Position numbers and translations under genes: made by a program
Shown: positions 37,211-48,163 of the stretch, piece after piece
Layout of the letters: every line of letters begins with the position of its first letter
How positions within the stretch are numbered: position 1 is the stretch's first letter
The notes under the pieces: generated by a model
The model's input: only the letters and a program-made list of their open reading frames with translations
Told to the model about the DNA's origin: nothing
Database searches by the model: none
Source of the DNA: Pelodera strongyloides
Taxonomy: Eukaryota; Nematoda; Chromadorea; Rhabditida; Rhabditidae
Assembly (NCBI GenBank): GCA_036852015.1
Contig: JAANDG010000020.1
Coordinates: 434,001-498,000 of the forward strand
Reading direction: 5' to 3'
Length of the DNA: 64,000 nt

Positions 37211-40200
37211 CACTCTCTCTCTATGCAAATTTGAACTCCGTTAGCTAATTATTGTTTGTGTATGGTAATCACGGTTCAATGATTGAGGCAACATGTGCGC
37301 TATACAAGTTTGGCAGAGAAATTAAAGGATTTGCAAAAGTTAATGGTGATAATTGTATAATGGTTTTGTTAATTATTAGGGTATGTAAGATACAAAATGG
37401 AATTTTGCATTTTTTTTAAACGGTTAGCTATTGAATTTCTATAGTTAATTACCATACCACATGAAAGTTAAAAAATCCAGTTCTTCTTCATTTTGTACTC
37501 GTTTTTGTGGGTCAAATCACACGGTAAACGGCATAATAATTGTAGATTATGCCCGGATTATTGGGTGCATTATCGAGGGTTCAAATGATTATTTTGCAAT
37601 ATTATAAAAAAAGAGAACCTGTCATTTTTTTAATTGCTTTGATTTGTAGTTTGAGATATTTTACGCTGCGAAATCAGAAACGCACTGTTAGTGCTAGATT
37701 TTAGTTCAGCGTATTCGGTCACATGCCTAGTAACCGAAATTCGTTTAGATCCTGCACTTTTTGTTATAATTACAACTAAGAATTTAGAAGTTAGTAGCTA
37801 GTGTTTTTACTCTTTTCTACTCGATCAATATCAGCTTTGTAAGAAATGTCTCGTGCGCCTACCACGGCTAACTTTTATTCAGATTTTACAGAAAACCCCT
37901 CATTCTCGTTGGCTTACCTTTTGAAGTTATTTTCCAAGAGTTATTATAATTCCTTGGGATTACCCCTACGGCTCAATAAGTAAGATGTCGGTATGCTTAT
38001 ATCCATTGTTCGTACCTCTGCGTGTAATTCATCCTTTCCCGGTAATCCGTACCGCGGGCACATAACGGTGTTCTTTCGGCTCCCGAAGCTACGGCACCTC
38101 CCGGACCTCCCGCAGCTATGTTAATTCCCAGCGGTACCGCACCGAAGACCGCCGCTATGCCGCTGGCATATAACGCCGCATTGTGAAGTTTATTATTTTG
38201 GGATTAGCGGGATGTATAGTGGTTGAAAGATGTCATTTGCTCATATAATTCATGTGCATAACTTGAGGTGGTTGTTTGATGCCCTATTTGTTTGCTCAAT
38301 AAGCTTTGATAGCATTTACAAAACAGGATTCGGTCACTAAGGATTTGTTAACAAACTTATTATGAATTGTTTTCCTCTTGTCAAAATTAATCCGCATTCA
38401 AGTAAGCGAGTTAAGTTATTAGAAGTCAGCTAAAATAACCCTGTGAATCTCCCGTATATCAGTAGTAGTACTGTCTTGTTGGAAACAAGCAACACATTGC
38501 GCATTGCTCAGTGCTAGTTTCATTAATTTTCACAATTTCGTGAAACATGACGATATACATAATTTTATTTTTATTTTCTGAAATTTTATAAAAGTTGTAT
38601 TTTATTCGCTAAGAAGAAAAACACTAAAACGGAAAACTTGTAAATTCAACTGCACATTGTAAATGGAGGCACTGCTTTGATACGCCACTAAGATACGATT
38701 TTATCTCAGTTCATTCAAAAAACGAACTCAAATAACCTTGAGTTCCTAGTTGAAGAAAGCATTTTACCGTCTTATGTCTTATTTGTTTTAGAATTAGTTT
38801 TAGGATTTCATTTTTTTTTAATTTACTAAGGTAGAAAAATGTTACCTTTGAAAGTAGTGCGTCTTGTATGTGGTGTTTTAGACGACTCTATCAAACAGTA
38901 AAATCTTATTGGCTTAACTTATTTCTATTAAACTTAATATCTGCAGGTGCTTAGCGTTGATTCCCATAGGATTCCGTTCTTCCGGTGTTTCCCAGCGTTG
39001 CGGGGCTAAAGCAGATGGGCGGTAGTCTTTACCGCTACGCATTCCCGGTACCCACCTTGGGAACAGTCAGTGGTTCTCAGTGGTTCCCAAGGGATGCAGC
39101 TGCTGGGAGACTCGTGTGCCTACCCCAGGGGTAGGCTCCCAAGCCTCCTATGGTACCCACCCTTACCGAACTGGTATATAAGCGGTGGGCGAGTGGACCT
39201 TACATCATACTTTCAATGTAGTTTACATACCACTGAGTTATGAACTTGCATATCTCAACTTGGTACAAGTTGGTACCTTAGCACCCTTTATTTGTCAACC
39301 CTTTAATGGTAGAAGCGTGCCGACACCAATTGATAAGTCTTAGGAAATAAGATAAGCTTTGCTTCCTGACAGCCATACTTAAACTTAGGACAAGTAGATT
39401 TAATGTTCATCTTTCAGTTTTATTACGTAAACTTTATTCGCTTATTTGGCCACAATTGTACTTTCGACACAAAAACTTTCCCGAAATTATTCTTCGCTAT
39501 ATTAACTAAATTATGTATTATGTTAGCTTTTTGTTAGCAAAATAAAAAATAAGAATTTTGAATTCAAATTTCCATATCTTCATATCTTATCTAAAGTTTT
39601 CACACCTGATGTACCATTGTGTATACCATTTGGACATCGTTGGCACTATTGCCTATATAAGATTGTATCATTCCTTCACCTAATACCCTCACCAAATAAG
39701 CCCCCAGGTGTCTACGTAAGTAGTAGGGTGTAGAAAATTCCTTCCAAACTTCCAATGGCAGATCAGATATATAGTAAATCCATCATTGTCTACTTAATCC
39801 TGTAGACTTTTTTGACACCTTAATCTTGGCTTGAGATCAGTTAACGCCTAGGGTAATGCTGCTGGTTAGTACTTTATGCCGTAACTTACCTTGAGCGTAA
39901 CTTTACCCTAGTTACTGTTTTGTCGTGTTTAAAGCTTAGAGCCATTATGCGTTTGATGACTTTGTTACCTACCACCGCCCTACCATTAACTCAGTACCAA
40001 TTTCCCTAGCTACCCTCTAATTAGTTGTACCATTGCTTGCAGCCCATCATAATTAACGGAGCGCGCGCTTCACCGCCGCACAGAAAAGGATCCGCGATAA
40101 AGCTGTGCTAAACCCGTGCATAATCCGTCTAGTAAATCCTTAGTATAAGAACCTTTTGTGTCATTGAGCCTATGTATAAGGCCATGCCGCTAGGCTAGGG

Positions 40201-40440
40201 TATATGCCTTATACATTTACAAGATACCCTTGTTCAGTCTTACCCTGGTGTTACCCTAAGCTAAGGTCACAGTATACCACACTATTTGAAGCATATTACC
40301 AACTAGCCACACAGATTCGCATATATCGTATTTCGTGTACTGTTTTGTTCTTTTGATACGTACACAGTAGCCTAGCGTACTGTTTGTCTAACAATTGTTC
40401 TCCACGGCATTGTTAGCCTCTCTTTCGCACCTTATTATCT

Positions 40441-40483
40441 AATGTGGCACGCACGCCTCGAGGGTTCGAATCCCACATTGGTA
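40441..40483 (+). pseudogene. Internally deleted tRNA remnant
   Basis: A T-arm with box B (GGGTTCGAATCCC) is followed by CACATTGGTA. The bases just before 40441 and the AATGTGG there could form the matching acceptor half. The D-arm and anticodon arm are missing. It reads as a tRNA stub left by deletion. Confidence 0.5.
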
Positions 40484-40719
40484 CATCGCGATGGGGGCGT
40501 GTCCTCAAAAATGGTGTGCGGCTGACTTGTACCCTGGTCAGGGTATCTACCCCGCCCACAATATATCTAGAGATATTATTTAGTAGAGTAATCCACCAAA
40601 GTTTGCATACTGCATAAAAACTTGCTCATCAAATTTTCAAATCTGTGTTATATCTTCTGCTCATACGATATCTTGTGTACTTCGTGGTACCTAGTTATGT
40701 TATGATAATATTTATTTAT

Positions 40720-40733
40720 AATTTTACTTTCAG
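40720..40733 (+). other. Acceptor-like site just before the start codon (possible trans-splice site)
   Basis: TTTTACTTTCAG ends six bases before ATG at 40739. An acceptor this close to the start codon fits leader trans-splicing, as in nematodes. It could equally be the end of a 5' UTR intron. Confidence 0.5.
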
Positions 40734-40738
40734 TTAAA

Positions 40739-41883
40739 ATGCTGGCTCGACTATTTTCTATTCATTTTCTGTGCCTGTTTATGAAGGGCGTTTTGGGAGA
40801 CCCGTTTTGGATCAGTGTTGAATTGCTGCGTGTCGACTGGCGGGAAGGTTGCCTTACTACTGCTGGATGCTCCCAACCCAGATTCAAGGTAATTACTAAT
40901 TAGTTTTCTAATTATCCTATGGTTTTATATAACACCAGTCGGCTCACGCCGCCTGAAACGACTTACATGGAAATATGATTGGTTTAGCATGAGCATACTT
41001 ATATACAAAGCTTCAAACGTGTCATAAGAAATTCACATAATAGGAAACAAAGGCATATGCATACTTCGATAATGAGCTGCGACACTCTTTTTATACCCGA
41101 ACACGAAAATTTGCATTTCCGTAAAGCACATCGGTATGCAAATTAGGCTACAGTTACTCTTTTATTATCATGTTTTCCTACATAGCATAGGGCAATTACT
41201 AGGCAATTAGTCAAAAACTAAATTCAACAATCTAAAAATAATTCTAATTTCAGCTGCTCGAGGACATGCTCCCGGTTAGTGAAAAGGTCTCAGTCTCATG
41301 GCCCATCTCCGAACACTTTGTACAGGTATGTATTCACATTTTGTTTGTTATTCCCCTTTGTGCCAATTTGTCCCGAAACATGTTCGCAGCAATTAGCGGC
41401 TCCTCTACGCTTAATTGCTCTGATTTTCTCGCCAGCGGTACGCCTTTACCGTTCCTCTAATTGGGCAGGTATCAAATTCACCAAGGTGGACGGGCACCAA
41501 AAATGATTGACTACGCCGTTAATAGATATTATGCAATAGAACATTATCCCCCTCAATCAACATCGCGGCGCATACCCCTCTAAAAAGAGAAACTATTCGA
41601 GCGCAAACAAATCTGTTACTATAGATCGAAGTTGCGTCATAGACTATATAGGCTAAGAAAAATGGATATATGCCAAGAACTTTATATTTTATCCTGTTTA
41701 TACTTTTACGTATGATTCTACAAAATAGTAACATTAGGTTTATGTTCAGTGAGTCAGATATTCTAAATTAGATGACCCTCAAGTACTTGAGTTTGAGTAG
41801 TATAGCAATGCGATGGGGATAACGAACAGCCTTTTCCAACCACTTAGTTAACTGAACATGAGAAGAGAGTGAGAGAGAGAGAA

Positions 41884-41927
<44 letters not shown>

Positions 41928-43735
41928 AGAGAAAGAGAAAGAGGGAGAGCTAAAGAGAGAGAATCCTTGGCAATATCTCCGAATCAGATTTCATTCCAAT
42001 CACTACTACGCTCTTTTGACTTCAGCGCTGTAGTACTGGTAATTTGATCGTTCTTTGTGCCCGTATAATATTCTAATTTCTATTTCTATTCAGGATTCTG
42101 CTCGTCCCTTTGTCTCCCACTGGACTTCTGGAGTTCCCGATGACGTCACCCTTTCCTGTCAGGTAGTGGGTACCGATCCCACCTATGGATTTCCCAGGAT
42201 CTGCGATCAAACCGCTTCAGTCCGAGTATTCCAGGAGCAGGTCATGGAGGCACTGGTGAGTCTTGTAGTTTATAGGCCTTACGCAATTAACATAATTACA
42301 CCTGAGCGTAATTAGCATGTCACACCTATACCCGTATGTCAGCTGTAGGATCCTCGCTCTTTGTTGAAATCGAAAAAATGTTGGTATGCTAATCCGTGTT
42401 GTCCCCATTAGTGCAGTTGTATGGAACGCACACCTGCTCAAATAATTACGCAATATTGGTGTGACCTGGCAAGTGCGTAGCTACCTTAGTTTAAGAGTAC
42501 CTACTCTAAAGATATAACTTTGTCTTTTTCTTTGATAAGTATCATATTCCAACCATCCAACTTTCAGGATCAAGAACGCACCCGTGCGCGTCGCGGTCAG
42601 CATCAAGCTAGTACCACTTCTGCACCAGAAGACGAGGGCGGCAAACATCTGATCGAGGTCCGCGGCAAGTGCTTTAATGCCACTCTTGCTGTGCAGAAGC
42701 ACACGGAGAGGTGTCCCTGGTGCCCGGATCCCAACGAGATCACCCTGATTGGTCACGAGCTCCCCGAGGACTTCGCTACCGTATCCTTCCTTGAGCAGCT
42801 CCGTGGTGACGAACAGTTCGTGCACATTGGCCTTCTCTCTCTTGCCGCAATCGCTGTCGTCGCCTCTGCCGCCTGCGGCTGTCTCCTCGTCGCCTACGTT
42901 CGTCAGCGACGCAATTTCATCCGACAGGTAAGCAAGTTTCTGTACTTTGTAGTTTGTAGTTTATGTGGGATCTTTGTAGTTTATAGTATGTCAGTATGAA
43001 ATTAGAGCTACTAATTGTCATATTTGCCTCTAAATCTATTTTTATTTAGGTCACCGTCAAGCCCCGTTTCCACCCATACAACCCGACTGGAGTTCACCAC
43101 TTGAAAACCGATGATGACACACGGTAAGGTTTAGTTTATATCTTGATTCTGTATTCCTTTACTTGTGGGTTAGGTAGATATGCATAATCATCCATGATAT
43201 CAAGTTAAACCCATATCTCTCACTCTCAAAAAGTGCTCCCAATAATGCCTAGGGTGCCCGTTGTAAATCACACTTTCTCTCTGCGCTCTCCTAATTTCAC
43301 CCGCACTCTCCCAGTTTCTATGATTAATTACCGTAGTTTGCCACCTCGACATATACCTGTATATGACTGATCGTTTCCGTTGATTGGGCTCATCATCGGG
43401 AGTCGGGAGGTTGTAAAAAATATCATTTCCCAGTTGTGGGTGGGTGTTCCCGTTTATGCACAGTATCCAAGTATAATTCCCTTTATTTCAGATACGATAT
43501 GCCTTGGGAGCAGAGCCGTCCTCTGACTTACTGGCTTACATCGTCTAAGGGATCTGAGTGCACCACCACATCTCCCTTGGATTCCGCCTCCTCCCTACCG
43601 TACGCCTACCGGGTACCTCCCGTCCCCACCACGGGAGTTCCCCAAACCACAATCATCCCATCAAGCCGTCTCTATCAGACCATCTCCCCCAACTCGAGCA
43701 TCCACCACGATGACTCTGGCCTAGAATCAGTCTAA
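40739..43735 (+). CDS. Single-pass type I membrane protein, family not recognised (353 aa, 6 exons)
   Basis: Exons are 40739-40888, 41254-41325, 42094-42255, 42568-42927, 43050-43123 and 43492-43735. All joins use GT..AG and keep frame. Residues 1-20 form a signal peptide (MLARLFSIHFLCLFMKGVLG). The ectodomain has seven cysteines (38, 44, 96, 111, 163, 177, 180), one NxT glycosylation site (N165) and a furin-type RARR (134-137). One membrane helix lies at about 215-238, followed by the stop-transfer RQRR. The roughly 115-residue cytoplasmic tail is rich in Ser, Pro and Thr and contains YDMPWEQ. It ends DSGLESV, which combines a DSGxxS phosphodegron-like motif (347-352) with a possible class III PDZ ligand. 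The start was chosen for the signal peptide and the acceptor just upstream. I do not recognise the family. A role in regulated surface signalling or adhesion is only a guess. Confidence 0.88.
41862..41961. repeat. GA-rich microsatellite in intron 2 of the membrane-protein gene
   Basis: GA and GAAA units for about 100 bases, ending roughly 130 bases before the exon 3 acceptor. Confidence 0.92.
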
Positions 43736-44404
43736 TTGCAACTACACTATCTGTAGTAACAACAAAATAGGATACTGTAGCGTTAGCATAACTTAGATTC
43801 GGTTTCGATTTTCTCTGTCACTTGTACGGGTACTAGTTTCCGGTGATTTTGACTTTTATACTTTTAAAGTGATTTGGGATTCTAATTATCATCTCTTTGA
43901 AATAGTCGTATGCTAATGAGCAATAGCGTTAATTGCCCAATTGCCCAAATCACTTTTCTCCCAGAATATACGGTGTCTGAGGTGCTCCAGCATAATTTTA
44001 TACTTATTGTTATGTAGAATACGAAATTAGGCCTCTGAACGATTGAAATTAAACGATAATTAATTTGTTAAGACGAGCGACTGCCGAAATAATTAAGAAC
44101 CTGCCAATTGCTCAAACTGATCGTAATTTTAACATTAGTTTACTTAAACTTCATTTTACATGTTACTTTGACAAATACTAACTCAGGTCCGATGCTCCTA
44201 CTTAAATTAAGGCTTTATCGAGAAAACACTATACTGCCTATTGTAGTTTGTACTTTAGTTCTTTTATTTTCATAACGAATAATTATCAACGTAGGTTTAC
44301 ATTAGCAACATTAATTATATTTATATTCAGTGACTAAACCCCGTGTTCTTCCTTCGATGTACATAATTTACCGTGTGCTTGACATAGTTTTAAATAACTT
44401 TATT

Positions 44405-44410
44405 AATAAA
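44405..44410 (+). terminator. Candidate poly(A) signal of the membrane-protein gene
   Basis: AATAAA on the coding strand, 670 bases after the stop. I noted no better candidate nearer, and AATAAA is common in AT-rich DNA. Confidence 0.3.
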
Positions 44411-47039
44411 TTTAAAATAATAATACTTCGTTTTACATTCAACAAAGAAGCTGTACAACAAAATAATGGAGGAATTTTTCTCATTATCAGAAATATTACA
44501 GATCAGAGAGAATTATACAAAGCCCTCACACACATACAGCACAGCAAATACAGCATGACGCCTGGGTTATGTTACTCCTAAAACCATAAAATTAAAAAAA
44601 GAACAAAATAACAGCATACGACTGAAGAAAATCAAAGTTTGATAATTACTGACCGCACTTCACACGCTCGTGGTGATGTCTAGATGATTCAGGGCGTCCA
44701 AAGCTAAAAATCGATATTGATTGTGGTAAAGTCTGAATTTCTCGAGTTATTCAAAAAATATGGTAAAATGAGAACTCTCAAATAATTGGAAAAAACAAGA
44801 GACGAAGCCACATAGATAGAGTAGGACTTAACTCTGATACGGTGACAACGGAGATAAAATAGGGAGGTGGAATAATGCTTTTCCCGGATTGAAGATCTAT
44901 ATTGTGAATACTGATAATCCGGAGTGTGCACTCACACTACTTAACCGTTCTTTTTTCTGCAGGACTAAATTTTGGCCATTTGCTTCTCTCTTACGGAAAC
45001 TTCTTACTTCTTGAATTCTTACTTCATCCTAGGGAACTTACTGAGTGCTCAATTTCTGATTCTGATAACTTCCCACTCCCTAGCGGGTCTCCTAGGCTCC
45101 TAGGGTCCTAGGGCATAGCAATGGCTGCTGCGCGATGTTTTAGTCTAATCATACTCATTTACATATGATGCATGGAAATATATCCATAATTCCAAAAACC
45201 CACTGTTATATCTCTTTGAAATTTGATCGGCTAGCTCTCCTTCGATACACATTCCTATAATCACCAGTCCGTGATAATGGTTTACAATGTTTATGCGCAG
45301 AGCGCGAGGTAATAAAAGTTCAAACTAGGCGATGCATGGTTATATCTCTTCTATGATTTTATGCACATGAAACGTATACACTCAAACAAGATCATATACT
45401 CTAACTTTCTTCTTTCTTCATTTTTCTCCAACAGATAATAAAAACATATTGCATGTGTATTATCACAATGGTGGACTGAGTCTCAATTTTCTTTTCGGAT
45501 AACATTTCCAATCATTCTGTAGATTTCTTATATTTCGTATAGACATCAAACAATGCTACTGAATTAGAGTCAAACAGTAAACAGAAAATTCTACTCGTTT
45601 ACATTATATCAGAATTGGCCCACTAATCCCTATTACCCGAGCGCAACTCTAATCGGATGTTCGCATTAACAATGTTTACTTGTTCTTTTTGATCAAAATC
45701 AGAATTGATGGCAGTTGATTGTTAACATATTGCTAAATTTCCGAATTATAGCTCCGGAGTTGTTACCTACAAACTACATTGCATACCGTACACTTGAAGT
45801 TTTGTTCGAAATAGTGACAAGAAACGATCGATAATTGGACCTTTTTGTTAATTATTTTTGTCGGTGCGATTTGTGCTGTTATGCATTTTTTGGATTGTTT
45901 GTTTGTTTATTATGCGTTTTGTGTTGAATTACCTTTCCCTACTTATTAGATAATTTGACCTCGGTGGTTTATCCTTTTCGCATGACGCTTCCAACTTTGT
46001 GTGAAATAGTAAACCTTTTGAGTAATATTATAAGCAACTTTCCCCAGTTTTTTTAACTCATATTACTCCGTTAAAACGTGCACTTGGGCGAGGCACATTT
46101 AAAGTGAAGGGTGAAGCCGCTTTTCTGCGGGTTTTCGCTCAACTCAACTAGCGCGTACGCTTCAATTAGCGCTTTTTTCCGTGGCTTTAATCACTTTCGA
46201 CAGTTGAACACGCTCTGTGGCTCATTATGAGAGACAATTCACATAATTTACCACTTATTACCAGCCCTTGTTTTTGCTATACATTTATATGGCTCAAGTT
46301 CACTCAGTGTCGAGCACATTGCGCATAACACGTCATCCTGTCTTAATTCGTTCATTCATTGTTCTTATTCGTCCGCATTGCTCCGTCTCCTGGTATCATT
46401 CTGCATCAGTATCTTACTCTAATTTCCCAGACTTATATTTTATCAATCAATAACTAGTGCATCACTCCCCTTGTTGTTTGTGAACGAGCATACAGCCGAT
46501 AATTGGCCGGCGCGGTTTAAATTGGAAAGTTTGCTAAAGCACTCCAAATTTTGGGCACGCGTTCGAAACTTCGCTTCTCGCCGAGGGTTGTTCAGCTGGT
46601 GCTCGAGACTGCTGAGAACGTTGCCTTCGTTTCTATGGACGTATTGGTCCAATGTTTTGTTGTTCTTTTTTACTGCTTTCACTTCTCATTCACATATCAC
46701 CAGTAGTACTGCTGTAGCACCCTCCTTTACTACAAGTTTACAAAGTAATCTATATTTGTAGCTTTTTTCTACGACTGATTCTTGATTGGTATCTCAACGC
46801 TGTAGGACTTTGATTCGTGTGTGATGCAAACACTTTCAGCTGAAGGATGTGTTTTGTTCCAACGTTACTGTTATAAAATAACAAGCTGAATCTCTAAATA
46901 TTGGCCTACTAGCTGCAGTGACCACTCTTGAGTATTGTCTGGGATCGCATATGGTTGCTAAATCCACAAACTCACAAGCCCACATGTGATTGTGCTTTTC
47001 CCTTCTTTCTTCACTTGCACTTCCACTAGACGTTCAGCG

Positions 47040-47226
47040 TTAAAGCGAAATACCGGCTGGTTCTTGAAGCGCATCGTGGACAACTGACTCCTTACGTATT
47101 TATGCTAATTTACTCGAATTTAGCTCTATTTATTATTCTAATTTATGTTCATTTGCATAAGCTGCATAAGAATACTAGTGTACCCGATGCCGATGCGTTT
47201 CAAAACCGGGCAGTATTTCGCTTTAA
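47040..47226. mobile_element. TTAA-bounded MITE, family F1, copy e
   Basis: TTAAAGCGAAATACCGGCTGG on the left and CAGTATTTCGCTTTAA on the right. The internal CTCGAATTTAGCTC and GCATAAGCTGCATAAGAAT blocks are shared with the copies at 31448 and 53559. It lies about 0.9 kb upstream of the par-3 start codon. Confidence 0.9.
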
Positions 47227-48117
47227 AGACCAGCACTGACTGATTCCACCACTCCCCACTGTTTCTTTGGAAGCCGTTGCTAAGAAATTCTGATTCGTAT
47301 AATTAATCCCATGGGATATTGTTTTGTCTTATTGCCATACTCGGTTTTTATTGTTATAATATCCTTTGGACAATGCTTGTTTTTTCACTATTGTTGGCTT
47401 ATGCCTGAACATCTAGACGTGTGCTAGTCAAATGTTTATTTCAATGCTGCACTGCTAATAGTTTGTAGTTTGTAGTTTAGTTCAGATATCAACTTTTATT
47501 TGTGTGGAAGTGGAAGTCAGGAAGTCTTACTTGTTAAGCGTTAATTCTTCTAGTTGCGTGTTAAAAACACATTATCCATTTTATGGTCTCGTGTTCCGTT
47601 CGTTCGTTCGTTCTCTCACATTTCTGCGCATGGTTTGTACATTTCGAATTTCTCTCCGTGCAAGCTTTGAAAAACCTTTTTTTATTTGATGTTTTTGATC
47701 CTCCTGTAACAAGTTATCCGTATTAGTCACAACCGTTATACATACTAGTCCATATTCTTTTCAGTTACCTTTGGACTTTATTAACTCTTGTGGAACAAAC
47801 TACACGTCTATGTACTGTTTGTGGAAATATTTCCAAATATCTATTCATAGCCCTCTTTGGTTCTTTATCTTCTACTTTGATTTTCTTGTTTCATCGTCTC
47901 TCACGGCGTTGCGCTCTTTTAATAAGTATAATATATACTCAAATATTAAGTTTTCCACACCATCTATTTCATTATATTATAGTGTTGACTGTTGGAATGT
48001 AACTCTTATTGCTCACACTGATTACGTGCTTACCGCTTGGTTGTGCGTGATAGCGTGATTCATATCAGTCGTCAAAGTAATTTGTGTCTCGTTCAGGCGA
48101 AGTCCTCTCCTCCCTAC

Positions 48118-48129
48118 TAACCCCTTCAG
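48118..48129 (+). other. Acceptor-like site upstream of the par-3 start (possible trans-splice or 5' UTR acceptor)
   Basis: AACCCCTTCAG ends 34 bases before ATG at 48164. It may mark the 5' end of the coding exon, either through a 5' UTR intron or a spliced leader. Confidence 0.4.
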
Positions 48130-48163
48130 TTTGAAGGAGATCATCAGAAGAAAGAAGCAGTAG

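Larger units (their letters stand above)
32737..40738. other. Long intergenic stretch upstream of the membrane-protein gene
   Basis: No gene is firmly supported. Contents: GA microsatellites (32893, 33637, 34952), a possible minus-strand exon (33196-33441), short perfect hairpins (35226, 37193), a lone TTAA-element right end (GTTATACCGCTTTAA near 37045), GC-richer blocks near 38030-38180 and 38990-39190 (the latter with a GGTATATAAG sequence near 39170), and a tRNA remnant (40441). Confidence 0.5.
43736..48163. other. 3' flank of the membrane-protein gene and 5' flank of par-3
   Basis: No further gene is seen. AATAAA at 44405-44410 could be the poly(A) signal of the upstream gene, giving a long 3' UTR. 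The stretch holds an F1 MITE (47040-47226), a triple CCTAGG cluster near 45090, and a TTTGTAGTTT-type motif at 47461-47480. The par-3 promoter should lie here. A GC-richer block at 46490-46650 with ATTGGTCCAAT nearby is one candidate, on weak grounds. A short TTCG repeat lies near 47594. Confidence 0.5.

Noticed and set aside
39165..39185. TATA box (GGTATATAAG) as promoter of the membrane-protein gene
   Set aside because: It lies about 1.6 kb upstream of the start codon with no supporting element. TATA-like strings are frequent in AT-rich DNA.
42481..42825. A 114-codon minus-strand frame
   Set aside because: It is the antisense shadow of exon 4 of the membrane-protein gene.
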